Shown: piece after piece, positions 1 through 5,843 of the stretch
Position numbering within the stretch: the first letter of the stretch is position 1
Layout: each line of letters starts with the position of its first letter
DNA from: CALAED01 sp937891035
Lineage (GTDB): Bacteria; Actinomycetota; Actinomycetes; Streptosporangiales; Streptosporangiaceae
DNA length: 13,982 nucleotides
Direction: 5' to 3'
Assembly (NCBI GenBank): GCA_035642125.1
Contig: DASQSZ010000099.1
Coordinates: forward strand, 1 to 13,982
The notes under the pieces: model-generated
The model's input: only the letters and a program-made list of their open reading frames with translations
What the model was told of the DNA's origin: nothing
Databases searched by the model: none
Translations under genes and position numbers: made by a program

Positions 1-30
1 CGCGGGCGGGCGGTTTGCAAGACTGACCGC

Positions 31-894
31 GTGAACGAGACGCTGAAGGAGTTGCTGGATCTGCTCGATCTCGAACAGATCGAGGTCAACATTTTTCGCG
101 GACGCAGTCCGGCGGAGCGGCAGCAGCGGGTGTTCGGCGGACAGGTGGCCGGCCAGGCGCTCGTCGCGGCCGGCCGTACCGTGCAACCCGACCGTTCCGT
201 GCATTCATTGCACGCCTATTTCATCCGTCCCGGCGACCCAAGCGTGCCCATCGTCTATGACGTGGACCGGGTCAGGGACGGGCGGTCCTTCACCACCCGC
301 AGAGTGACCGCCATCCAGCACGGAAAGCCGATTTTCACGCTGTCCGCGTCGTTTCAAAGACCCGAGTCGGGCCCAGCGCACCACGCGCCGATGCCCGACG
401 CACCCGATCCGGAGACGCTGCCGTTGATGCGGGATCGAATGGCGAAGGTGTTCGGCGACGAGATCGCCGACCGCTTTGTCCGGCGGCGGCCATTCGATGT
501 GCGGCACGCGACCGCGCTCACGTGGGAGGCGGCCAAGGACCCGGCGCTCAAGTCGCCGGAGTCGCGCGTCTGGCTGCGCGTCGACGGAGACCTGCCCGAC
601 GACCCGCTGTTGCACGTGTGCCTGATGACGTACGCGTCCGACATGACCTTGCTCGACACGGTGCTGCTCAGCCACGGGCTGGCCTGGGGCGACAACCGCA
701 CCATGGGGGCCAGCCTCGACCACGCGATGTGGTTCCACAAACCGTTCCGCGCCGACCAATGGCTGCTGTACGCCCAAGACACCCCCGCGGCCGCCGGGGC
801 GCGCGGCTTGGCCCGCGGCGAAGTGTTCACCCAAGACGGTGATCTCGTCGTTTCGGTGGTGCAAGAAGGACTCATTCGGGTGACCGACGATTGA
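31..894 (+). CDS. tesB: Acyl-CoA thioesterase II (TesB family)
   Basis: A 287-residue protein, the usual length for TesB, which hydrolyses acyl-CoA thioesters to free fatty acid and CoA in the cytoplasm. It shows the double-hotdog layout: the N-terminal hotdog with FGGQVAGQAL near residue 36 and HSLHAYFIRPGD near 58, and the C-terminal hotdog with YASD (D204), GASLDHAMWFH (S228, with D230) and VQEG (Q278). D204 and Q278 fall at the same numbers as the E. coli catalytic Asp and Gln, and S228 replaces the E. coli Thr228, a conservative swap. The start is GTG; only 30 bases of upstream sequence are available, so its promoter and any preceding gene cannot be judged. Nothing ties it functionally to whiB7 downstream. 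Family assignment is secure; the physiological substrate is unknown. Confidence 0.95.
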   Translation: MNETLKELLDLLDLEQIEVNIFRGRSPAERQQRVFGGQVAGQALVAAGRTVQPDRSVHSLHAYFIRPGDPSVPIVYDVDRVRDGRSFTTRRVTAIQHGKPIFTLSASFQRPESGPAHHAPMPDAPDPETLPLMRDRMAKVFGDEIADRFVRRRPFDVRHATALTWEAAKDPALKSPESRVWLRVDGDLPDDPLLHVCLMTYASDMTLLDTVLLSHGLAWGDNRTMGASLDHAMWFHKPFRADQWLLYAQDTPAAAGARGLARGEVFTQDGDLVVSVVQEGLIRVTDD

Positions 895-990
895 GCCCGC
901 GAGCGGCCCGCCCGCGTCCCTCTGAGTCCGGCGGCACACCGTTCACCGACGCCGCACCGACGCCGCACCGACGCGCCAAAATCGCAGGTC

Positions 991-1029
991 AAAAATACCT
1001 TGCCGGGATTCTCCCCGCCCACGTACGCT
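991..1029 (+). promoter_or_regulatory. Predicted autoregulated whiB7 promoter
   Basis: Seen: AAAAAT at 991-996, 3 bp (ACC), then TTGCCG at 1000-1005 as -35, an 18-bp spacer and TACGCT at 1024-1029 as -10. Known: WhiB7 binds domain 4 of the primary sigma factor and its AT-hook contacts an AT-rich patch about 3 bp upstream of the -35. The match of spacing is what supports this call. Predicted transcription start is near 1036, giving a leader of roughly 520 nt before whiB7. Confidence 0.6.
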
Positions 1030-1104
1030 CTTTCCCGCAAGCACCCGTTCGGTCGGGCATCCCATCGCGATGGCCGGCGCGCCTGGAAGGGAGGTGGCAG
1101 TCCT

Positions 1105-1437
1105 GTGATCAGCACGATCTATGACACACCGAGCTGGGCTGCCGCCTGTGCGGGTTCGCCCGACGCTTCCGGCGTCGCGACGAGCGGTCCATCGGGCACG
1201 GTCACACCTACGTCACTGCCGTCCATGGCGACCGCGGCGCCCGCCGCGCGCGTCGTGCGACAGCGGCGGCTGGTGCGGCCGTGGAGCGAGCAGCAGGGGT
1301 GGAGTGTCTCCTCCGGCACCCGTTCCCCCGCCCGCAAAGCCGAGGCCCCCCGGCGCGCTGTCGTCATGAATGGCGCTCATGTCGCACTCATTGGCGACGT
1401 CTGGGATCCAGATCCCTGGAGGTCACGACCGGGCTAG
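1105..1437 (+). CDS. Leader ORF upstream of whiB7 (110 aa, possible regulatory uORF)
   Basis: GTG start preceded by GGAGG at 1090-1094 with a 10-nt spacer; the downstream alternative ATG at 1366 (23 codons ending in the same stop) has no visible ribosome binding site. The product is Ser/Pro/Ala/Arg rich with no domain I recognise; it ends VWDPDPWRSRPG. Its position between the predicted whiB7 promoter and the terminator, and the way its last codons are part of the antiterminator stem, point to a cis-acting leader whose translation is sensed, not necessarily to a functional protein. Translation-coupled attenuation by an upstream ORF is reported for whiB7/wblC genes of other actinobacteria; those uORFs are usually much shorter than this one. 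It may be that only the C-terminal segment matters. Existence of translation here is moderately supported; function as a protein is not. Confidence 0.5.
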   Translation: MISTIYDTPSWAAACAGSPDASGVATSGPSGTVTPTSLPSMATAAPAARVVRQRRLVRPWSEQQGWSVSSGTRSPARKAEAPRRAVVMNGAHVALIGDVWDPDPWRSRPG

Positions 1438-1471
1438 CAGACCCGGGAGTTGCCCCCAGGGCCGCGGATCC
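1404..1471 (+). promoter_or_regulatory. Predicted antiterminator hairpin of the whiB7 leader
   Basis: Four segments pair in a single register (positions sum to 2875): GGATCC 1404-1409 with 1466-1471, CCCTGG 1414-1419 with CCAGGG 1456-1461, GGT 1421-1423 with GCC 1452-1454 (one G-U), and CCGGG 1429-1433 with CCCGG 1442-1446, leaving an 8-nt apical loop 1434-1441 that contains most of the leader ORF stop codon. The right-hand strand of this hairpin uses the whole left arm of the terminator at 1459-1492, so the two folds exclude each other. A ribosome finishing the leader ORF would cover the left strand and free the terminator; one stalled further upstream would leave the antiterminator free to form. 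Confidence 0.6.
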
Positions 1472-1500
1472 AGACCACCGGATCCGCGGCCCATTTGTTT
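1459..1500 (+). terminator. Intrinsic terminator in the whiB7 leader (attenuator)
   Basis: A perfect 13-bp inverted repeat, GGGCCGCGGATCC at 1459-1471 and GGATCCGCGGCCC at 1480-1492, with the 8-nt loop AGACCACC and the T-rich tail ATTTGTTT at 1493-1500. It lies 22 nt after the leader ORF stop and 58 nt before the whiB7 start, so it would end transcription before whiB7 unless antagonised. This is the best-formed intrinsic terminator in the window, T-tract included, which is uncommon in such GC-rich DNA. Confidence 0.85.
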
Positions 1501-1558
1501 GCCGGCGGAAACCAACCACAGATCCCGTTGAGAGCCAACAAGAGAGGGGTGACGACCG

Positions 1559-1864
1559 ATGCAGGAGCTCGTGCTCAGTGCCGAGGAACTGGAGCTCGCG
1601 TGTCGGACCGACCCGGAGCTTTTCTTCGCCGAGGCGCCCGCCGACGTCGAGCTCGCCAAGGCGCTGTGCGTCGACTGCCCGATCCAGCGTGCTTGCCTGG
1701 CCGGCGCACTCGAGCGTCGCGAGCCCTGGGGCGTTTGGGGCGGCGAACTGTTCGTGCGCGGTGTGATCGTGCCGCGGAAGCGGCCGCGCGGCCGGCCGCG
1801 GAAGGACGCCGCGCCTGAGCACGGCACGCCCCCCGAGGCGACGGAAAGCACGGTCGCAGCGTGA
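1559..1864 (+). CDS. whiB7: WhiB7/WblC transcriptional regulator of antibiotic resistance
   Basis: A 101-residue WhiB-like protein. The [4Fe-4S] ligands are C15, C37, C40 and C46 (C-x21-C-x2-C-x5-C), followed by the GVWGGE turn at 58-63 typical of Wbl proteins. The C-terminus carries a basic AT-hook with RGRP core at residues 77-80, the feature that distinguishes WhiB7 from other WhiB subclasses. Known role: it binds the housekeeping sigma factor and activates its own promoter and a set of intrinsic resistance genes (drug efflux, ribosome protection or modification) in response to translation inhibitors. ATG at 1559 is preceded by a purine-rich GAGGGG about 9 nt upstream. Regulation appears twofold here: an AT-box promoter near 991-1029 and an attenuator at 1404-1500. 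The C-terminal tail after the hook is Glu/Thr/Ala rich and probably disordered. Confidence 0.95.
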   Translation: MQELVLSAEELELACRTDPELFFAEAPADVELAKALCVDCPIQRACLAGALERREPWGVWGGELFVRGVIVPRKRPRGRPRKDAAPEHGTPPEATESTVAA

Positions 1865-1970
1865 CCGAGCCAACGGCGTGCTCAGTGGTGCCGCGCGGGC
1901 AGGACACGCCATGAGTCACGTTCCTCGGCTGACCAGCCAAAATTCCGGCCATTCCCGTATGGAGCAGACG

Positions 1971-2177
1971 ATGTTGCTGAGTATGGAATTGTCACGTGAG
2001 CGAATACGTGACATAGAACGCCGGCTCGTTGAGCGGCATCCGGCCATGAGGGCCGATGTCGCCCGGCGCGGCCGCCAGGAGGCCGCGGCGGAGGCGGTTC
2101 GGCGCACTCCGCTTACGGCCATCCGCGAGATCGGCTGTCTGATCCGCCGGCTGCTCGCCCGAGTCGGCATCGCATAA
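1971..2177 (+). CDS. Small basic hypothetical protein
   Basis: Not recognised. From the chosen ATG it encodes 68 residues, rich in Arg and Glu, with a probable helical stretch from about residue 5 to 45 (MELSRERIRDIERR onward) and a short hydrophobic/basic C-terminus ending in RRLLARVGIA. I chose ATG 1971 because GGAG lies 6 nt upstream. Alternatives in the same frame are ATG 1959, ATG 1983 and ATG 1911; the last has AGGA 6 nt upstream and would give 88 residues. The first codons have lower third-position GC than the neighbours. It is followed 40 bp later by a strong hairpin, consistent with a monocistronic transcript or the tail of the whiB7 transcript. No cysteines form a metal motif and no signal peptide is evident. 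Confidence 0.55.
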   Translation: MLLSMELSRERIRDIERRLVERHPAMRADVARRGRQEAAAEAVRRTPLTAIREIGCLIRRLLARVGIA

Positions 2178-2216
2178 CCGCATGGTTGAGGCCGCGCTCG
2201 CGCGGCGACGCAAGGA

Positions 2217-2244
2217 AGGCCCCCGGCAATTCGGCCGGGGGCCT
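2217..2244 (+). terminator. Terminator-like hairpin
   Basis: An 11-bp perfect stem, AGGCCCCCGGC at 2217-2227 and GCCGGGGGCCT at 2234-2244, with the 6-nt loop AATTCG. It follows the small gene ending at 2177 and precedes the zinc-ribbon gene. There is no T-tract after it, as is common for actinobacterial hairpin terminators, so efficiency cannot be judged. Confidence 0.7.
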
Positions 2245-2390
2245 CGGCGTTGCATGAGCAAACTATTTTGGAGTAGCGCTAAGACGCGAAGGATATGTAC
2301 GACGCTCCTCCCGGTAACGGGCATTACCCGCCCGTACGAAGGATGCTGTTGCTGACGGGAGGGCCGGGGGCCAGAGACGGAGGGGACCGG

Positions 2391-2546
2391 ATGCTGATTT
2401 GCGCGTGGTGCGGGGCCAACGCGGAGGCCGCGCCGTTGGGGTGGACCGTCGAATTCACCAGGCGCGGACCCAAGTACATGTGCGACCACTGCAGCCGCGA
2501 AAACCTGTGCGCCATCGAGGGTCGGCTGGAGACCGAGCTGTTCTGA
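2391..2546 (+). CDS. Small zinc-ribbon protein (51 aa)
   Basis: Start ATG 2391 is set by GGAGGGG at 2379-2385 with a 5-nt spacer; a longer in-frame reading from 2295 lacks such a site. The protein has two CxxC knuckles, C4-x2-C7 and C31-x2-C34, 23 residues apart, with a basic stretch TRRGPKYMC before the second and an extra C40. This is the layout of a one-zinc ribbon that could bind nucleic acid or protein; the specific function is unknown. It is convergent with the AarF-like kinase gene and separated from it by 60 bp. No signal peptide, so likely cytoplasmic. The assignment as a real gene rests on the RBS and the intact metal motif. Confidence 0.75.
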   Translation: MLICAWCGANAEAAPLGWTVEFTRRGPKYMCDHCSRENLCAIEGRLETELF

Positions 2547-2568
2547 GCGCTTCCGCCAGGCGCCGCGG

Positions 2569-2595
2569 CGGCCCGTTCGGACCGACGGCGGGCCG
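2569..2595. terminator. Possible bidirectional terminator between convergent genes
   Basis: A 7-bp stem CGGCCCG (2569-2575) with CGGGCCG (2589-2595) and a 13-nt loop, sitting between the stop of the zinc-ribbon gene and the stop of the minus-strand kinase gene. The location is right for a shared terminator, but the stem is short and there is no T-tract on either side. Confidence 0.35.
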
Positions 2596-2606
2596 GGGAG
2601 GCGCGG

Positions 2607-3983
2607 CTAACTGGCGAGTTCGGCGTCCGGATGAGCGCGAGGCGGTGCGTCGAGGGCGGCGGCGGGCGGCGCCTCGTCGTCCGCGAAGCCCGGAACCCAG
2701 CGCAGCGCTTCCCCACGGAACGGACCTTCGGCCTCAAGCTGGCACAATACCCCCGTGCCCGCGGCTACGACGCGATGGATGAGAACGTATGAAGGCGGCA
2801 GGTTGAACTGGCGGACCACGTTCGACGGGCGCAGGTCGGTGACGCGGGCCGCCTCCTCGCGCAGCCACTTTCGGCTGAACTTGAACGTCTCCTCGATGAG
2901 CGGCTCGGCGATCGGTTCCAAGAACGCGTGCAGGGCCTCGAGGTCGACCTCCACGCCGTCGCGCAGGAAGTGCTCCTCCCGCAGCGCCTTTTCCACAAGG
3001 TCCATATCGAGCATCGTGCCGATGCGCATCAGCCGGCCGATCCTTCGGTGGAACCCGCCCGGCAGCCGGTCGACGGCGCCGAAGTCCATCACGCCGAGCC
3101 GCCCGTCGTCGAGGAGCCGGAAGTTCCCCGGATGCGGATCGGCGTGCAGCATGCCGCAGCGCGCCGGGCCGGAGAGCAGGAAGCGCGAATAGAGCAGGCC
3201 CACGCGGTCACGCTGCTCTTGCGTGCCGGAACTGATGATCTGCGAGAGCGGCGTGCCGCCCTCCATCCACTCCGTGACCAGCACGGTGCGGGACTGGGCG
3301 ACGACATCGGGGATGGAGAAGTCCGGGTCGGCGGCGAAGGCCCGGGCGAACGCGGCCTGCGACTCGGCTTCGATGGTGTAGTCGAGCTCTTCGGTGACGC
3401 GTTCCTTGAGTTCGGCCAGCATCGATTTGATGTCCATGCCGGGCATCAGCACGGCGAACAGCCTGCCCAGCCGGGCGACCTGGTTGAAGTCGCTCATCAA
3501 GGCCTTACCCGCGCCGGGATACTGCACCTTGACCGCGACCGCGCGCCCGTCGCGCCACCGGGCCTTGTGCACTTGGCCGATCGAGGCCGCCGCGGCGGGC
3601 GCGTCGGTGAACTCGGCGAAAAGCTCCCTCCAGTCGTCTCCGAGCCCCTCGGCCATGACCTTGTGCACGGTCTCTGCCGGCATCGCGGGGGCCGCCTCCT
3701 GCAGCTTGGTCAAGGTGGCGCGGTACGGTCCGGCGATCTCCGGTGGCAGGGCGGCCTCGAAGATCGACAGCATCTGGCCGACCTTCATGGCGCCGCCCTT
3801 GAGCTCGCCCAGCACTCGGAACAGCTGCTCGGCGGTGCGCTGCTGGATCTCGACGGCGACAATCTCGGCGGGCCGGCCGATGGTGCGCTTGCCGACCCCG
3901 ATCGCGGTGCGGCCGGCGAATCCTAGGGGCAGGGACGCTAGCTTGGCGGTCCGCGTCACGGCGCGGCGTGGGAGGTCGCTCAC
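2607..3983 (-). CDS. AarF/ABC1/UbiB family atypical kinase
   Basis: A 458-residue protein from the GTG at 3983 (VSDLPRRAVTRTAKL), where similarity to actinobacterial AarF-like proteins starts; the open frame continues to an ATG at 4139 but the added 52 residues look unlike a protein N-terminus of this family. Family hallmarks are all present: KxGQ motif K67-V-G-Q70, the Ala-rich loop AAAASIGQVH at about 130-139 that replaces the usual Gly-rich loop, VAVKVQYPG with K152, EELDY near 198, the catalytic HADPHPGN at 280-287, and the metal-binding DFG at 300-302. UbiB-family members act in coenzyme Q biology in proteobacteria; actinobacteria make menaquinone and the role of this paralogue there is not settled. 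It is monocistronic, convergent with the zinc-ribbon gene and divergent from the peptidase gene. The C-terminus past residue 440 is a low-complexity Ala/Pro/Asp tail. Confidence 0.9.
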   Translation of the reverse strand: MSDLPRRAVTRTAKLASLPLGFAGRTAIGVGKRTIGRPAEIVAVEIQQRTAEQLFRVLGELKGGAMKVGQMLSIFEAALPPEIAGPYRATLTKLQEAAPAMPAETVHKVMAEGLGDDWRELFAEFTDAPAAAASIGQVHKARWRDGRAVAVKVQYPGAGKALMSDFNQVARLGRLFAVLMPGMDIKSMLAELKERVTEELDYTIEAESQAAFARAFAADPDFSIPDVVAQSRTVLVTEWMEGGTPLSQIISSGTQEQRDRVGLLYSRFLLSGPARCGMLHADPHPGNFRLLDDGRLGVMDFGAVDRLPGGFHRRIGRLMRIGTMLDMDLVEKALREEHFLRDGVEVDLEALHAFLEPIAEPLIEETFKFSRKWLREEAARVTDLRPSNVVRQFNLPPSYVLIHRVVAAGTGVLCQLEAEGPFRGEALRWVPGFADDEAPPAAALDAPPRAHPDAELAS

Positions 3984-4263
3984 GCGCCCATTGTCCGTGA
4001 TCAGCCGTCGTTTCTGCCATATTCCCGGCATGGCGAAGTCGGCGCATGATACGCGCGTCAGCTCGCTCACCTGCGTAAACGCGGTAAGCGTGTCCTTCCT
4101 CACGGCGGCGGGCGCGCGGTGGGAACCCCCGAGCGGCACTGCCTAGGGTGCGGTAGGGGCGCGGGGAGCGCGATGGGCGCCCGATGGAGGAAGCCCCGGC
4201 CACTTCGCCGGTCGCTCCCCTTCCCCTGACAAGCGACCGATCCGGCGGCGCGGGGCCTCTCTT

Positions 4264-4448
4264 GTCACGTGACGCTAGGGGTGGTCTCCATCGGCGTCAA
4301 CGCGGCCCTGTGGACAAGCCTGTGGAGCGCTTGGGGATGATGCGGGGTGTTGTTGTGGAAAGCCTGAGAAGAGTCTGTGGAAAATCCTGGGGATGAGCCG
4401 AATCTCCGGCGCTGACCTGCCAGAATGCCATCCACCCCCTGTGGAGAA
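4264..4448 (+). other. Non-coding gap with DnaA-box-like cluster
   Basis: The 491-bp gap 3984-4474 between divergent genes has no convincing gene. It contains a 10-bp palindrome GTCACGTGAC at 4264-4273 and five co-oriented TGTGGA elements: TGTGGACAA 4309-4317, TGTGGAGCG 4321-4329, TGTGGAAAG 4354-4362, TGTGGAAAA 4376-4384 and TGTGGAGAA 4440-4448. The first is the exact reverse complement of TTGTCCACA, a preferred actinobacterial DnaA box; the others match 6-7 of 9 positions. Two of them also share a downstream TGGGGATGA (4332-4340 and 4388-4396), forming an imperfect 20-21 bp direct repeat. A DnaA-binding cluster outside oriC is inferred; no DnaA, DnaN or AT-rich unwinding region is present here, so it is not oriC. 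Confidence 0.5.
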
Positions 4449-4475
4449 CGGGAACTTTTCGGTAACGTGCAGCCG
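4440..4475 (+). promoter_or_regulatory. Possible leaderless promoter of the metallopeptidase operon
   Basis: TAACGT at 4463-4468 fits the TAnnnT -10 pattern and ends 6 nt before the GTG at 4475, the spacing expected when transcription starts at the first base of the start codon. No ribosome binding site is visible before that GTG. Exactly 17 bp upstream of the -10 is TGTGGA (4440-4445), the last of the DnaA-box-like elements, occupying the -35 position though it is a poor -35. Confidence 0.4.
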
Positions 4476-5041
4476 TGCCCCCCAACGTCGAGGTACGCCG
4501 CAGCGCCCGACGGCGGCGTACGGTATCCGCCTACCGCGACGGCGACAAGACCGTCGTCATGGTGCCGTCACGGCTGAGCAAGGCCGAGGAAGAGCAATGG
4601 GTTGCCACCATCCTCGAGCGGCTCGCCGAGCGGGAGCGGCGCCGTCGTCCCAGCGACGACGCGCTTTTCGAGCGTGCCCGTGACCTGTCCCGGCGCTACC
4701 TGGACGGCCTGGCCCGGCCGATCAGCGTGCGCTGGGTGGCCAACCAGCGCACGCGATGGGGGTCGTGTACGCCGGACGACGGCAGCATCCGGTTGTCCAC
4801 CCGGTTGCGCGGCATGCCGGGCTGGGTCGTCGACTACGTTCTCATCCACGAGTTGGCTCACCTTCTCGTGCCCGGGCACGGGCCCAGGTTTTGGGAACTC
4901 GTCGGCCGTTATCCCAAGGCCGAGCGCGCCAGGGGATACCTCGAGGGCGTCGCGGCCGCGCCGCACCTGCCCGACGCCGTCGCCGATGCCCACACTGACG
5001 CGGAAGCAGCCGACGCGATGCCGCACGAGGCGGTCGGGTGA
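4475..5041 (+). CDS. YgjP-type (DUF45/M48-like) metallopeptidase
   Basis: A 188-residue protein with the zinc-protease signature HELAH at 125-129 (H125, E126, H129) and a third candidate ligand H135 in GHGPRFWEL. Upstream, RTRWGSC at 92-98 is the other hallmark of the YgjP/DUF45 group, whose HExxH-containing C-terminal half follows a basic N-terminal region (residues 8-15 are nearly all Arg). No signal peptide or membrane segment is seen, so it is cytoplasmic. Substrates of this group are not established; relationship to SprT/Wss1-like proteases is a structural analogy only. GTG 4475 is chosen because it matches the possible leaderless promoter and leaves the conserved region intact. Its stop overlaps the next start as GTGA, so the two genes are likely translated together. 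Confidence 0.85.
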   Translation: MPPNVEVRRSARRRRTVSAYRDGDKTVVMVPSRLSKAEEEQWVATILERLAERERRRRPSDDALFERARDLSRRYLDGLARPISVRWVANQRTRWGSCTPDDGSIRLSTRLRGMPGWVVDYVLIHELAHLLVPGHGPRFWELVGRYPKAERARGYLEGVAAAPHLPDAVADAHTDAEAADAMPHEAVG

Positions 5042-5727
5042 CCGATCGCGTCGGCGCCGTGTTCGCGCCGTGGGCCGGCGGCGCCCGTTCCGCGGACGAC
5101 TCGCATCCGTGGGAGGTACGGTCCGATCCACCGACGGGCGGCGGGGCGGTGCCGCCCGGCGTGGACCGGGACGAATTCCGGCTGGCCCTGCTCGAGGACA
5201 CCTATGAGGTGGTCGCCGGGCTTGAGCTCGTCCGGTCGGCGCTGATCCTCACCGGCGGCGACTGGCCGGCGGCCGAGGCGCTCACCTGGCCCGGCACGCC
5301 GACCGTGCACGCCGGCGACCTGGCCGCCGCGCTGGAGCGGCTGCGCGGTCTCGGCGCCGAGCAGGCGGTGGTCGTGGCCGGCGACGCGCCCGACCTGCCG
5401 CCGCTGCTCATCGGCAAACTGTTCCGTGCGCTCGGCCACGCGGCGGCCGCCGTTTGCCCGTCCGACGGAGGCGGTCTCGTCGCGCTCGCCGTGCCGTTGC
5501 CGGCGCCATCGTGGTTGTTTCATGGCGTTGCCGGATCCGGCTTCGAGCTTTTCGACCTCCCCGACGCGTTCCGGCGGCTGCGGGTGGCCGCGCCCCGGCC
5601 CGGCCTCGTGCAGGCCGGCCCCGGGTGGCACCGGCTGCGTACGCCCGGCGACCTCGCTCTTCTCGATCCAGGCCTCGAGGGGTGGGAGAGCACGCGGGCG
5701 TTGCTCAGCGGTCGCCCCTTGCGTTGA
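5038..5727 (+). CDS. DUF2064-like (GT-A / nucleotidyltransferase-fold) protein
   Basis: A 229-residue protein beginning at GTG 5038, overlapping the preceding stop by 4 bp. The central pattern AVVVAGDAPDLPPLL at 110-124 followed by VCPSDGGGLVALAVP at 139-153 matches the core of the DUF2064/TIGR04282 group and, more loosely, of MobA/CofC-type nucleotidyltransferases: a strand ending in a GD-P-LP turn, then a P-x-DGG loop. A further typical feature is the C-terminal RTPGDLALLDP near 201. The first 40 residues are a Gly/Pro-rich segment without clear fold, and the usual N-terminal nucleotide-binding signature is not obvious, so it may be a divergent or inactive member. Co-translation with the metallopeptidase suggests a shared process, which I cannot name. 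It is followed by 116 bp before the LacI gene. Confidence 0.6.
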   Translation: MTDRVGAVFAPWAGGARSADDSHPWEVRSDPPTGGGAVPPGVDRDEFRLALLEDTYEVVAGLELVRSALILTGGDWPAAEALTWPGTPTVHAGDLAAALERLRGLGAEQAVVVAGDAPDLPPLLIGKLFRALGHAAAAVCPSDGGGLVALAVPLPAPSWLFHGVAGSGFELFDLPDAFRRLRVAAPRPGLVQAGPGWHRLRTPGDLALLDPGLEGWESTRALLSGRPLR

Positions 5728-5784
5728 GCGACGTGGGGCCGCAATTCCGCACTCGCCGTTACCTAAGTGTTATCTACCTGGGCA

Positions 5785-5810
5785 TTGACCGATTCTGCAA
5801 ACGATTGCAG
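5785..5810 (+). promoter_or_regulatory. Operator of the LacI-family regulator (autoregulation), with -35-like TTGACC
   Basis: CTGCAAACGATTGCAG at 5795-5810 is a 16-bp near-perfect palindrome (half sites CTGCAA and TTGCAG around ACGA) with the central CG typical of LacI/GalR operators. TTGACC at 5785-5790 could be a -35, placing the operator in the spacer, although no good -10 follows; TATCTA at 5771-5776 is an alternative -10, which would put the operator just after the start site. Either way bound repressor would block transcription of its own gene and the downstream operon. No second copy was found in the window. Confidence 0.7.
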
Positions 5811-5843
5811 GGTTTCATTCATTGAGCAGGGCCAGAGGAGGTC

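Noticed and set aside
944..977. Short tandem copies of CACCGACGCCG before the whiB7 promoter
   Set aside because: Fewer than three imperfect copies of a GC-rich 11-mer, too small to distinguish from composition.
2928..3926. A 332-codon plus-strand frame opposite the AarF-like kinase
   Set aside because: Mirror of the kinase frame; the kinase has all family motifs on the minus strand.
3984..4139. N-terminal extension of the AarF-like kinase to ATG 4139
   Set aside because: Family similarity begins at VSDLPRR (GTG 3983); the extra 52 residues show no family resemblance and the region more likely holds the promoter (a TATCAT on the minus strand at about 4046-4051).
4184..4396. A 70-codon plus-strand frame in the gap before the metallopeptidase
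   Set aside because: No ribosome binding site, Arg/Gly/Val-rich product without motif, and it runs through the DnaA-box-like cluster. Treated as non-coding.
4309..4448. Chromosomal replication origin
   Set aside because: Although DnaA-box-like elements cluster here, there are too few strong boxes, no AT-rich unwinding stretch, and no dnaA, dnaN, rpmH or gyr genes nearby.
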